From assembly GCA_009760855.2 (NCBI GenBank), contig WPIO01000109.1:823501-887500 (forward strand): 64,000 nt of DNA, given 5' to 3'. Below the pieces are notes generated by a model. That model did not search any database and had not been told where the DNA came from. It was given only the letters and a program-made list of their open reading frames with translations. Source of the DNA: Cristatella mucedo (taxonomy: Eukaryota > Bryozoa > Phylactolaemata > Cristatellidae). The position numbers and the translations under genes are program-made. Below, in pieces: positions 1-52,924 of the stretch. How positions within the stretch are numbered: the stretch's first letter is position 1; every line of letters starts with the position of its first letter.

Positions 1-45
1 TCCACGATCGAGTGGTTAAAAGCAAGCACCTTACTGAGTGGCTAA
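1..45 (-). mobile_element. SINE1 head fragment
   Basis: Resembles the reverse complement of the tRNA-like head of SINE1: the run AAGCAAGCACCTTACTGAG matches the copy at 43521-43570. It is truncated by the window edge. The stretch 46-300 shows nothing recognisable. Confidence 0.45.
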
Positions 46-299
46 AACAGGATGGCGTACTGACAACTGTACTATAGCAATGTCATTTAATGAAGGGTCT
101 CACCCATCACAACAATACGCAATCCCATCAATACACTGACAAAGTCTTTCGGCTAATCAGTTGACTTACGGTCCCCTTCCTCTCTTACAGCCCGAGGCGC
201 TCAGCTGACTTACGTGTATACCTTAAGAAATAAAATTAGTTATTGCGCATATCGACTTACGAGTAATTGCTTAAGTCTTCATTTCACATTAAAAAGACG

Positions 300-1455
300 C
301 GATGCAAATGTAATGTATCTGCGTCAGTAACTCCACAAAGTCATAAAGACCATGCGGGTGTTACGCAGGAGAGTTTTGTATAGCGCACTCACAGCCTAAG
401 CGGCTTTCGGTACGCATTCGGTACCCAACAGACTTCGTCTCACGCAACAAAGAGGAAGTGGGAAGCATAGCAGAGTCAGGAGAGCAGTTGAGGTAGTGAG
501 TAGCATAGAAGTAGCAGTTCAGGACCGCTGAAAAAGATGTGCCATAGTCGGCAGTTGGAGAGTAGATGTCGTTGCGTAAGAATTGTGGAAGCGAGTTTCA
601 CAGTCTAGGACCTGCAGAGCTAAAGCTTCTGTCGCCAACTGTCTTTAAGCGGAGGAATGGGACAGCTAATTTATTGTCCACACAGGACCTGAGGGCTCGA
701 ACAGGCTGAAACTGATGCAGCAGTTCAGCTAGGTACGAAGGAGCCAAGCCGTGGCGGGCCTTGTGGGTCAGCGTAAGAACTTTGCTCTGTGTCCTTTGCT
801 CAACCGGCAACCATCCTAGCTCTTTCAGCAAAGGTGACACGTGCTCAAACCGCTGGGACTTGAAGACCAGCCTTGCAGCCGTATTCATAGTCCGCTGTAG
901 TGGCATAATAGCTTTCTTTGGTAGCCCAGCCAAAAGGGAATTACATTAATCAAGCCGAGACAGAACTAAAGAGCTAGTTAAATTTTTTACAAGCCACTGT
1001 GGGAGACAGCTTCTAATCTTGGATAGGGATCGGATGTGATGGCTAGATGTAGAGGCAGTCTTCTGAATGAAGCTTTTGAAATTGAGGCAGCTGTCGAACA
1101 CGACACCTACATTACGAGCACATGGTGAAGGTCGCACAATAGCATCACCTATTAGAACAGCAAAGCCTTTTAATCCAGCCACACGCTTAGGGTGTCCTAT
1201 GAGGAGCAGTTCGGTTTTATCGTCATTTAATTTCAGGAAGTTTTCCGACATCCAGGATCGAATATCGGCAAGGCAAGCATTCAGTTTCTCAGTTGCTGCA
1301 GCAGATTCCGACGGTTTAAATGACAAATACAACTGAGTATCGTCAGCATAGAAGTGATATCCTATGCGTATACTGTAAACCAAACTACAGAACAATTCTA
1401 TTGAGCTAAAAAGGAAAAACAGATAATCGTAAGGGCAAGGACAATTTGCACTCAA
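300..1455 (-). mobile_element. LINE-B, 3' part with RT fragment (degenerate)
   Basis: Non-LTR retrotransposon read on the minus strand. The 1455-946 piece carries the RT active-site motif YHFYADDTQLYL and the FLKLNDDKTELLLIG motif. After one stop at the SRLD position, 933-598 continues with the post-RT domain (AARLVF, LGWLPVEQR, GLAPSYLAELL). The 3' UTR down to about 300 is the family-specific end shared with copies at 36725, 58105, 59905 and 62370. RT plus this C-terminal domain is typical of the L2/CR1 group. Confidence 0.85.
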
Positions 1456-1727
1456 ACTGTTATGTGGTGACTATATTTCGAACTTTTGCATTTTCGCATT
1501 CGGTCCGTATTTCACCGCGAATGGTTGACAGGCCGTAGCGGCAGCACTGTCGTCACACCTGAACTAAGGAACTCCGTCCGCCATCCAGCAGTGGGTGTTG
1601 ACTGGCTGCAAAGTTAGCATTCTGCAGAGCATAGATGATCGTACGAAGTCGCTGGCAAGGATGACCGAACTGCTCAACAGGCTTAAAGCAGTTCATCAGC
1701 TTGGTTCTGGGGGGCCGCGATAACAGC

Positions 1728-1800
1728 AATAATAATAATACATTTAATTTAGCACCATATCGAGAACTCAATTTCTTTCTAGGCACTTTAAATTTGGTAA
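1728..1800 (-). mobile_element. LINE-A 3'-end fragment
   Basis: An (AAT)n run followed by AGCACC and AACTCAATTTCTTTCTAGG, then CACTTT. This is the reverse complement of the LINE-A 3' hairpin end seen throughout the window. Confidence 0.6.
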
Positions 1801-1940
1801 CCCAGGAGGTAAGAGACTCGCTCTCCACAACCGAGGTGGTGGTTTCGAATCCTGGAGCGTGCGATCCTGCATTGCAAGCGGCGGCGATAAAGGCGATTAA
1901 GGCTCTGCTACTGCTGTACAATTGCGGCTGTTAAAGCAGC
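1800..1940 (+). mobile_element. SINE1 copy
   Basis: tRNA-like B box GGTTTCGAATCC near 1852, followed by the SINE1 body (GCAAGCGGCGGCGATAAAGG, GGCTGTTAAAGCAGCTAA). It ends in the AT microsatellite. Confidence 0.65.
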
Positions 1941-2035
1941 TAATATATATATATATATATATATATAAGTTGATTTAATATGTATATATATAAACGTGTA
2001 TATATGTATCTATATATGTATATATGCATACATGT
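1941..2035. repeat. (AT)n microsatellite, degenerate
   Basis: A pure TA run at 1941-1967 followed by interrupted TATA/TGTA repeats. Confidence 0.95.
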
Positions 2036-2089
2036 ATTCTGTTTATAGCGAGAATTTCTGCCACCCCTGAAGTTGAACAAAACGCTTAG

Positions 2090-2960
2090 GGTGAGCCTAG
2101 GCCGATACGTCCCGTCGACCCCACCCACCTTTAACCTCGCAGCCATTCCACCCTCTCCCAAACCCACACCATTTGCCGGCTGTCTACTGTCCACCAGCTC
2201 ACCTTTCAAGTCTGTCTCGCCTCCGCTGGCCTCAGACGTAGGCAGTGCGATCGCGCAAACTGCTGCCGCCGACAGGACCATCTGAAGCGCCGTCGGATGA
2301 CCTGATTCGCGGCGGCGACAGAGGCAGAGCGGCGGCAAAGCTAAGCCAGCGCGTCCGAGCGGCGAGTCGCGGCTCCGCCCATCGACCGCGGCAGACGAAC
2401 GCATGGAGCTGACGGATCCGAGCGTCGTCGCGACGCGCAACTCAAAGCTCCGGCAGGAGGCGCCGTCGTGAACCGAGCCGCCTGCTGCGCCGCCGCTGCC
2501 CACGGAGCGGCGCTGCCGACGATCGACGGCCGCAGACGCCGTTCCGGTATTGTCGCGGCGGCGGCCGCGGAGACAGGCTGGCGACGGTGCCAGGATGCGG
2601 AAACTAGCGTCCGCCATTGCCGCCGCGCGGTCTTCCGATGGCTCGATTGTGAGGTGACGTAGGCGGCGGGCTGCAGAAATGCTCGGCGGCGTGCTGGCGC
2701 CGCGCCATGGCCGTCCCTTGAGGACTTTCGAGAGAAGTTCGAGCGGTTGCTTCTTTCGATGGCGGCCTTTCGGTGAGGCTTTCGCGACGGAGTCTGTCGT
2801 CGGAGAGTAGCGACGTGAGCGGGAGCTCAGCGGAGCAGCACAAGCCGCGGAGCCGTCAAGCTGCTGCGGAGCCCTCGGCTCCCTCCACCGACCTTCTCTG
2901 CGGCGTGCTCGCTGCTCTTGTCTGTGCGGAGGCGCTTTAATTACCCTCGTTCTGCGCTTG
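2090..2960. other. GC- and CpG-rich block, no recognised gene
   Basis: A strongly GC-rich stretch with many CGs. Both strands carry long Arg/Ala/Ser-rich open frames (one minus frame spans 1940-2998), which is expected by chance at this composition; none shows a domain and the longest runs into a TA microsatellite. It could be an unmethylated promoter region or a GC-rich repeat. Confidence 0.5.
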
Positions 2961-4035
2961 CTTTCTGATGCTACTCCAAAAGCGTTCCGCACTGGCATGC
3001 CTTCACATTCTACTAATTTCGTTGATTTTGAGCAGTTAAATGTTCGTAAACTTCAGCGTCCTACGTAACGTGTAGTGACGAACCCCCATTGGCTAGTGCC
3101 ATCTGGGAGCTGAGGCATACTAGTAATGTGCTAGTCACTGCTATGCAACCAGTCAAACCGTGGACAGTAATCAGCTAGCACTCGAAAAATAGCACGGCAG
3201 GTCTCCTTCGACATATCAGTTGCCGGGGTCTCGTTTTCAAGTGTTCGTGCATTCTACCGCAAACTCCGTCATCGGCAACTGCAACTAGCTGGACAGAGAG
3301 CCAGAGATTGAAGGAGATAAGAGAAGGTTGACATTGAAGGCAGTGTTTGTGAGAATGGCTACTCTGCTAACAGGTTGCGATGAACTCTTGAGTATGAACA
3401 AGAAGAAACATACTCGGACAGTATCGATGATAGCCCAGGATTTTGTTTTACTTCAGCCAAGTCTTAGTAGTGGGGAAAATATCGTTGTCAAATTTGATAC
3501 TGCTAACAACCAACTGTTAATCGCACAGAGACCGGCATTCATTCAGAGAAGCACAAGTTCAGAGCCGTAACGAGCTTGAGCGTCGTGGGCCTTATAGTCG
3601 CTAGTTGAGGGAAAGCATTAACTTGTGTAGCTTTTAGTAACCGCATGGAAGCTCGCCCCCCCCGGCTCTCTAACGATAGCGGGCAAAATTAGCTGTCTCT
3701 TTAGAACGCAATCTGCTGTGAGTAAGAGCTTTACAGGTATAAGTTTTTCGTCTGCAACCCCCGAAGGGTATCTGATATATTCAATGGAGCGATGCCTACG
3801 GCAGGGAATATTTCCATTGTGTGGCCACTGCTACAAACGTGCCAATGAGGCTTTTGCATCAAAGTAAGTTTGTAGGCTACAAACGCAGCACACAAAGTGG
3901 TGCCAGTCATTGACGATACACAGCAGTGACACATCTGACGCCATGACGAGTCTGACCAAAAAGTAAGTTGTAGTTGTAACAACAGTGGAGGTATGCCAAT
4001 GATAGCTGAACACAGCAACCGTAAAGAGCGCTCGT
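2961..4035. other. Unannotated intergenic stretch
   Basis: No domain or repeat recognised. A + strand frame of 80 codons at 3328-3570 has no recognisable similarity. Confidence 0.4.
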
Positions 4036-4037
4036 TT

Positions 4038-4745
4038 AATAATAATAATAATAATAATAATAACAATAATACAATTGATAAAGCACCCTCAGAGAACTCA
4101 ATCTCTTTCTAGGAGCTTTACATTTTCTGCAAATAAAGCATTATTGAATGATTAGTCGTAGCATGCTCAATAAACAACAACAATAACACGGTTAGGGGTG
4201 ACATGCACAGGGTCAGCATGCAACTGTCGTCAGTGGCAGCATATACGATATCAGCACGCATGAGCACATACAAGACGAATCGACGGGACCCACTAAATTC
4301 AGTGATAAATAGGTGCATTTATAGCTTCTTTTTAAATGTGGTCAAATGAGAAGATGTTGTGACGCAAGTCGGGAATGAGTTCCATGCTTTGGAAGCACAC
4401 GAACCAAAGGTACGGTCCTCAAAGGATTTGAGGTTTGCACGAGGTATAGGTAAACAGTTAGATTCCGAAAATCTGGTGGTGCGATGCTTAGCCTGGTGGT
4501 AGAGTAGATCTGATAGGCAGGCTGGAGCCAAAGAATGAAGAGTCCTAAAAACGAGTGACAGAACCTTGAAATGGATGCGTTGCTTGACTGGGAGCGAGTG
4601 CAGGTCTGCGACAGGCCTTTGCTGTGGCAACGGCGAGGCTCATGGCGGACAAGCCTAGCTACTGAATTTTGCACGCGCTATAAGCACGTGAGTGCATAGG
4701 CCGGTAGACCAGCAAGCAGTCAGTTACAGAAGTCAAGACGGAATT
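4038..4745 (-). mobile_element. LINE-A copy, 5'-truncated
   Basis: The 3' tail is (AAT)n at 4040-4065, next to the hairpin-like GCACC/AGAGAACTC/GGAGC end. On the minus strand the post-RT domain reads LHSLPVKQRIHFKVLSL and KAWNSFPTCVTTS, with frame breaks. Confidence 0.85.
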
Positions 4746-5470
4746 TCTTGCACGAAACCCGTGAAGCTTATGTGAACAGCTTATTTGATAGCCACTATAG
4801 GCTACATCAGTATAGAAGTCCAAAGCGAAAAATTAATTTGTTCAAAGCGCAAATGAATAATCATTACATTCGATATATCCAGCTTTTATAGCTTGCAATT
4901 CTTGAACCACTACTAGCCTCTACGGATGCAGTAATGCGGCAGGCATATGCATTCCACAGCCACCGTCTAGTACTTAAACTTAAGACCTTCCTCTGAGAAT
5001 AAAAGACTAAAAATGACTATCTTTAGTAGGTCTTAACGTCCGGTTTCTCTATCTCATCAGGCTCAAACAGAAATTAATACGGTATTTTCAGTTGCGATTT
5101 TCGTATCTGTCGTCGGAGAGATCTACTCTAGTCTTAATCTTTACGAGTAACTCACTTGCGGTATACTCGCTTCCCTGAGTAGTGGTAGTTCCGCCACGAA
5201 AGACAGCCATATTGCCACTTGACAGAAGTGCGCCATCTTGCGGCGTGACGGACTTTCTCGCTTTAAATAGTAGAGATTACCAAGAGTGACGAAGTGGTTT
5301 TCACTGCATCATCTGAACCCGAAGCTTTTCAGATGTTGAGGAAATCAGAACTTCATTCTGCTGAAGATTGATGAATTGAAGAATGAAATGATCTAAACTT
5401 GGAACGTGGTGCACACTAAACAGGGAGGTGCAACCTTGATGTCGTACCGCTGCACTAGCCTTGCGACAAC
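4746..5470. other. Unannotated intergenic stretch
   Basis: No coding similarity, tRNA or repeat recognised. Confidence 0.4.
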
Positions 5471-5473
5471 GAC

Positions 5474-6260
5474 TTAATAATAATAATAATAATAATGTAC
5501 TTGATAAAGCGCCCTCAGAGAACTCAATCTCTCTCTAGGCGCTTTACATTTGCTGTAAAGGGAAATGCAACTAAATGGTAAGTAAAATCATGCTTGAAAA
5601 ATAAACAAAATGAATAACATGGTTAGGGGTGACATGTACAGGGTCAGCATGCAAATGTGGTTAGTGGACAGCATGCACAGTGTCAGCACGCATAAGCACA
5701 TCAAGGACGAATCACAGGGACCCACTAAATGCTGTCCTAAATAGGTGTGTTTTTAAGTTCCTTTTAAATGTGGTCAGGTCAGGGGATGTTCTGACGCAGG
5801 TCGGGAGAGAGTTCCAGGCTTTGGGAGCATACGAAATAAATGCACGGTCTCCAAAGGATTTCAGGTTTGTACGAGTTATTTCTAGACTGTTGGATTCCAA
5901 AAAGCGGGTGGTACGATGCTTGGCCTGATGGGGGAGTATGTCGGAGAGATAGGCTGGAGCCATATAATGAAGGGATCTAAAAGTGAGCGACAAGACCTTG
6001 GAGTCAATCCGTTGCTTGACTGGTAGCCAGTGCAGGTCGGCGAGAAGTGGAGTAATGTGGCACCTGCGACGCTCACGACAGACAAGCCTAGCTGCAAAGT
6101 TTCGCACCAGCTGCAATTGCCTGATCGCACATGCTGGTAGGCCAGTAAGCAGTGAGTTGCAGAAGTCGAGACGAGATGCCACGAATGCATGGACCAACTT
6201 GGACGTGGTATCCTTATCTAAACAAGCCCGACTTAGAACGTTAATATCCGCTATCATCTT
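5474..6260 (-). mobile_element. LINE-A copy, 5'-truncated
   Basis: (AAT)n tail at 5475-5496. A nearly intact 200-codon frame on the minus strand (6317-5712) carries KLVHAFVASRLDFCNSLL, LHWLPVKQRIDSKVLSL and KAWNSLPTCVRTSPDLTTF. This is one of the better-preserved copies of the family's C-terminus. Confidence 0.9.
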
Positions 6261-6319
6261 TCCAAGCCACTTATGGCAGCCGTTGCATTCTACTTGATAG
6301 TCTCCGGCGTCTCGCAAGA

Positions 6320-7880
6320 AACATCCATAAAATCTCTTAGCTGAGCATTTTCCTCCAATGGCAATGTTTTGAAACTCAGTAGACGCATAAATAAGCTACC
6401 CCGAAAACGACCGGCAAGTCGAAATCATCCCGTTTGCAGCACATCCGCGTATTACCTGTGGCAAGGTAGTGACCTTACGAAGCTGGTCGACCTACAGGGG
6501 CGCCGATATCAAGGTAACGAACTCATCTAGTTTCGCTCTCAGCGGACTCCTCCTGGAGACGGCGCGCAAGCATTGTGCCACGCAAGTAAAAGAAAAAGCT
6601 GCCCAAAGCCGGAAACCAGCTGCGACGAAAGGATGCCGGAGCGAGAGCCGATGACGCAGTGTCGTCTGTCGTCGCAAACGTAACCGGGACATGGCATGTG
6701 TCACTTTCGCCGCTCTACGCAACGTTGCTGAACCGGTGCTGCTCTTGCGTCGCTCGGGTCAGGGGTTATAGTTATTGCCGACCGACGACTACCCTCTCCC
6801 TACGAGCACCCATCGCCAGCACGATCGTAGAGTAGTAGAGCGAGATGCAATGCATCGACGCTGCACTCCTTAACCTAAACAGTCTTTAAAGATGCCGTCT
6901 CACAAAAAGTTAAGGCACTTGACGGGCTTCAGAGCGAATGTCGTGCATATGTAGAACAAAGGCCGCTGGAATTTGAGCTCTCAGCGCACGAGCGTATGCA
7001 CGTACACCGATCGACTAGCAGGCTGAGCTGACGCAAGTAGTTGGCAGCCTCTGTCCCGTCGCACCTAGCTTGGGCGTTGCCATGACTGTATATTGCTTGC
7101 TCGCTTCCTTCTCTACTGACTGCCCGGGCTGGACTAACGCTCATTTTTATTCTCACTCGCTACACCATGTCGTTCATCTGGAGTAATGACTTTTCATATC
7201 ATTCAACCTACATACCGCCAGTTGCTCTTGAAGCCTTGCGAGAAAGCTAACGCCTACGTAGTTGTGATAAAAAGCTTCAGTGATCATCAATTGAATGTGT
7301 TGTAGATTTTTTTAAGATTTCCGTCCATGTTTAGATTGCTAAGAGGAATACCATTCGACTTTCTTGCGTAATCCTTAGTTGTTACTACTTTTCTCCTTAT
7401 GCTTATCTTTTTTCGAATTAAGTGTAATAAGGAAATCAATATATTTAGTTCAATGAATGGCTAGGAAATTATGGATTATGCAGCGACAAAATTTACCGCA
7501 GCTTATTCACGAGCATAAATGTTTCTCGAATTCGGTTGCTATAATAAGTAAATTCCAAATAATTTAAGGGATTCCGCCGTACTCGTCAACCCTACATCAA
7601 CATTCCTCTCTGACATACTTCTAGTTAGTTCCATAAGTGAACTTCAATGTCAATGAGAATTTTGCGAACACTACTATTTAACTCTCAGAAAGGCACCCAC
7701 CCGTCTAAATAATAACATCTCGATTTGTTTTTCGTTTTCTCACAAGACTCGCTCTAGCTAGTTGACTTGCGCGAGAAATATCAAGGTAAATAGCAATAGT
7801 TTAAACAGTTTTAATTAATTTCATAGAGCCCGAAGAGGTAGCAAATCTTTGTGCTGGTAACTACCAATGAACGTCAACTG
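6320..7880. other. Unannotated upstream region
   Basis: No recognisable coding domain or repeat. The second half (7200-7850) is AT-rich. Confidence 0.4.
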
Positions 7881-8140
7881 GGTTTTTTATTCTGCTGGCC
7901 GATGGCGGCCTTGCCACTCTTGACCTAGCCCAGCCGGCGGAATATTCTGAACCATTACCGCATTAAATTGATGCAAGCTTGCGGGCTTCTAATATTGGTG
8001 GAATTTACACAGTACTAGCTAGCGCAGAAATTCTACAGCCACGTGTTTTACCGCTCCGCAGAACCCAGAGGTCAGACCAACAGGCAACGCTACCCACCCC
8101 ATAGCTCCGCTACAGCTAATCCATTTTTCTATTGAAGCTG
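7880..8140 (+). promoter_or_regulatory. Presumed promoter and 5'UTR region of the ADCK5-like gene
   Basis: This lies directly upstream of the ATG. It contains a palindromic E-box CACGTG at 8040-8045 and a GATGGCGGCC element near 7902, which resembles a YY1-type core. There is no TATA box at a useful spacing. The transcription start cannot be located. Confidence 0.3.
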
Positions 8141-48904
<40,764 letters not shown>

Positions 48905-49194
48905 GCTTGTAGTCTTGCGTCAGTAATTGTAAGCTTCCGGGGTATGTGGGCTCATATTTCTGCTGAATTTTCTCGTGTTTTTTGCTACTTGCTTGTCAGA
49001 CGGAAGAGGTGCTTCTTTGGGTAATATGAGCAGACGTAAATTTCAGGCTGTATCTTGGTATCATAATGTCTGGTGGTCTTGCTAGTCTCATGAGTTAATA
49101 CCTGGTTTGAGTGTATTTCTTTGTGTCTCCCATATCTGTGGTGTCGTAGCTTGTCTGTCACTGCCTTCGTGTACATGAGATAATTATGCTATTT

Positions 49195-49500
49195 ATAATA
49201 GTAACTATTATTGTGTGAACACATTTGTATGGCACCATCAGAGAACTTAATCCCTTTCTAGGCACTTTACATTTGCTATAGAGGAAGCATGATAAAATGG
49301 TTAGTAGTAACATGCACACTGTCAACAACCAACATATGCTCAGAGGTGCACTGCATATTGTCAACGTTTAAATGCTGTTAGTGGCAGCATGCTCAGTGTC
49401 AGCACGTATATGTACACTGCCTACGAGTCACAAGTATTCACTAAATGCTGCGCTAAAAGAGCTCGCTTTTAGTGTCTTCAGTGGCTTTAGTGTCCAGGAA
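49195..49500 (-). mobile_element. LINE-A 3'-end copy
   Basis: GGCACCATCAGAGAACTTAA, TCTAGGCACTTTACATTTGC, then GTGGCAGCATGCTCAGTGTC and TCACTAAATGCTG in the family order. Confidence 0.8.
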
Positions 49501-49599
49501 ATAGGGTCCAGAGGCCTAGTTTTTTTTATTGGGAGATAAACTTCAGGATTAGGTCCCTCGTGGCCTGTTTGAATGTAGACCGTTCCTATCAAAAACACT

Positions 49600-50472
49600 G
49601 GAACAAGTGTAATTCAGAAATTGAAACGATTAAAGCTTACAACCGGCTCTGCCTGGATATCTCCTCTTGAATCTGTGCGAAATCTAGGTTTCCTCTTCCA
49701 AAGTGACCTTTCATTAGATTGCCAAATTAGCTACACAGTTAAAAAGTCTGCCTACTTTCAGCTACATAACATTGCTATTTGGGCTTGTTTAGACAGGGAT
49801 ACCACATGTAAATTGGTCCATGCATTTGTGACATACTGTCTCGACTTCTGTAAACTCAGTGCTTGCTGGTCTACCGACCTGTGCAGCCAGTCATGAGCGC
49901 CACAGTTGCCACATCACACCACTTCTCGCCGACCTGCACTGGCTACCAGTCAAGCAACACATTTACGGTTTAAGGTTCTGTCACTCATGTTTAGGTCCAT
50001 TTATTCTCTGGCTCCAGCCTGCCGATCAGACTTACTCCCCTGCCAGGCTAATCATCATACCCCCTGCTTTTCTGAATCTAAGCGTTTGCCTACTCCTCTT
50101 ACGAACCTGAAATCTTTTGGATATCCCACCTGGTGTTTTTATGCTCCTAAAGCCTTGAACTCTCTCCTGACGAAGGTGGCGGCAGCCTCTGCCTTGACGA
50201 CATTTAAAAAAAGCTATAACACGTCTACTTCTCACAGCATTAGTGGATCTATGGGATTCGTCCTTTGTATGCATATGTGTGTTGACACTTTGCGTGCTGC
50301 CACTAACCATATTTGCATGCTGACCCTGCACATCTCACCTCTAACCATGTTATGTTTGTTGTTTATTGATCATGCTATCACTAAACATTCGACCATGCAT
50401 CCTTTGCTGCAAATGTAAAGTGCCTAGAAAGAGATTGAGTTTTCTGAGGGTGCTATAACAAATTTATTAAAC
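49600..50472 (+). mobile_element. LINE-A copy, head to head with the preceding one
   Basis: The + frames read LESVRNLGFLFQSDLSLD, KLVHAFVTYCLDFC, ITPLLADLHWLPVKQ and PAPSFSES-like remnants. The 3' end is GAAAGAGATTGAGTTTTCTG then GGTGCTATAACAA. Confidence 0.88.
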
Positions 50473-50489
50473 ATTAAGGTGCTGCGTGG

Positions 50490-51270
50490 ATTTGAAGCAC
50501 CTAAGTCCAGAGGAAATATTGTTACTCTAGGGATATACTCTCTGATCTCGTCTATCTTTCTGACAAAGAAGCTAGTGGTGCAATCAGCTAGATCACCACA
50601 ATGATCACTATGCGAGAAGCTATCCTGAGAGGTGTTAGGGATATAGTTGGTCTTATTCATCGCCATTTTTTGATTATGCATCTGCGACTCGACGATGTTT
50701 ATATAGAAGCTAGATTTGACCTTTGCTAGTATCGTTTGATATTATCTATAGAAACCTTATGCCTGTCGATAGACAGTCAGTCCTGATCTTTTGTATGTTT
50801 CCTCAAGCTTGCGATTTGTGAGCTAGGTTAATGTCTGAGTTAAACCATAAGCCGTTTGGGAGAGGGCGCACAGTGCCCTTAGCCTGAGGTGCCAACTCAT
50901 TAATGATTCCAGCTGGTCGTGTTGTAGCATTTTACCAATGATGACAGGTTAGAAGGGGGATAAAGCAGCAGGGCAAAGGAGGTATTTTCGCAAGGACAGC
51001 ATCGACTTCAAGATCTTGAGGTTGTGCGATTTGCAGATGCTTTTGGCTTCGGAAGAGGGAACACTCTCGTGGCTGAATTTGGTCTGAATATGGTAAGATC
51101 TTGGTCAAGGCCTTGGTCAAGGGTGAACAGGTCGACGTTGCAATCAATATTCATGGCATGCATTAATTACTAAGGGCTTATTGCACATTGAACAAGAATT
51201 TCAGGACGAGCGTCAAGATAGGCCTTCGATGTTATAGCAGGCCTGATGACCAGTAGCTTGGAGTGCTACT
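50490..51270 (-). mobile_element. LINE-A internal region, degenerate
   Basis: Minus strand at 50681-50424: GDLADCTTSFFVRKIDEIRE, the same EN-RT linker block as at 42100. 50932-51147 and 51180-51240 match 42517-42747 and 43170-43240. Confidence 0.7.
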
Positions 51271-52740
51271 CGGGAGTGCTTGAGGTAGAAGGTGCAAAGC
51301 AGCACGAGACAACTGCACGAGGCGAGTTGCTTGGGATAGCAAGCAAGTGTGGGTTCCCGGCCATGCGGGATATTTGTCACTTCGTTGGCACCGGTCGGCC
51401 TTCTTTTGACAATTCCCAATTCACGGATCCTGACACCAGCAACCGCATTGTAGAATGCATTTGAACCACAATAGCAAAATGATAATAGGCTAACACAATC
51501 ATATGTCAGAGGCAGGTTACTAACTGTCGGTGAATCTAAAGCTACAGCTCGGGTGGTGGTAGTAGACCCAGCTACAATCAGTAAACGTTTAAATGTCTAT
51601 AGGTAATTTCTTCTGCGAACGGGTCAACCACAAACAGATATGCTTTAACAGCTCGTAGCTTATCGGTTTCCATATACGAAGTTCGCATGGCCTTATATTT
51701 TTGTAAGAGAATTCTGTAGCAGAAAAGAACCGCTAGTAGCGCTTGGTGTCGAGACGACGAGTTTATTTTCAGTACCGTTCGACCGCTGTGATCTGATGAT
51801 GGGTGCCGTGGCAATGAATAGGTCGTGCTTGTCGAGCCTTGGAATGCCTGGTGTTACTGGCACCTGTTGCTTTGAGCAAAGTCTAATTTTTTGTAGGGAT
51901 ATGGAGTTCTGATCAAGCACCGCCGGTCATGTTTACCCAAGACAGTGCAGCTTTGGCTTCGATCGGCCAATAAGCTGTGACGACGAGTTATACATTGCTT
52001 GCTCCATCAGCACTTGGCTACCTCAGCCAATACTTCTTCTGTCATCTTGTATCTACTCGCAATGGCTACCGTGTTCTTTTACGCAGTCCTGTTGTAGTGT
52101 GAAAGAAAACTCAGCAGGACGTGCGTCATGGCGTCAGTGTCCGTTTGCAGCACAAAAGGGGCCGGCCTGCCTGTTTTCGTATCGTGTTGTCATGCTAAAT
52201 TGTTGTCCTCTCTGCTTAATTAAGGATTCAATTGTAAAGGGGTTGCCGATACGCTTTTATTCGTACCCTGTTACTACAATTATGAACCTGCTCGAATAGC
52301 TGTGCACAGTTGCCTGCACGTATTTGCAATGTCTTACGGTATGCGCTTTTTCCTCAGGTGGAGATACTTCTTCTGCCTGATGTGCTTACCATAGTGCACG
52401 GTTTTAGTCGGTTAGATGTTACAGTGCATATTGGCACTTGCAGTATGCCCACGATTAACGGTGGGTTGCGCACCTGTGACCGAAATGTCTTTTATTTATT
52501 TTGATGGCAGTAAAATTTCTTATAGAAAGTATAGCCGATTTCCTTTGTCGTTGTGTGATTCGACACGGTTGCATTCATGCTTAAGGGGCTGCTAAGCCTA
52601 CCTTTTTTATTGCGGCAGCTTGAAAGCCAACCGCAAAGGCTGCTGGGCGTTGTCTGTGAGCTCCAAATGCTCACTACCCTGTCTGCTGTCCAGCGGTGGA
52701 GCAACTGGAAACCACTCGGCTGAATGTTAACACCACAAGG
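51271..52740. other. Unannotated intergenic stretch
   Basis: No domain, SINE or LINE recognised. Confidence 0.4.
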
Positions 52741-52924
52741 TGACTTTGTGGTGGAGCCAGGGGGGACAGTTGCGTCCTCCCAGTCTATTCGGACCCCTAG
52801 GTGTGCCACCGTTCGTACCGTTCGTTATCCATAATCTCTCTTCCCCCCCCCCATCAACACTGCTGGGGAAAGCTGGAAAAGGTAAACGCTCGTGTATTTT
52901 CTCGATCTGGAATTCCGCCAAAAT

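Noticed and set aside
1940-2998. 352-codon minus-strand open frame
   Set aside because: Arg/Ala/Ser-rich with no domain, runs through a TA microsatellite to its end, and overlaps open frames on the other strand; explained by the GC-rich composition.
52740-52860. Second hAT MITE (GTGGTGGAGCCAGGGGGG start)
   Set aside because: The start resembles a hAT terminus, but no matching inverted end or 8-bp duplication could be found.
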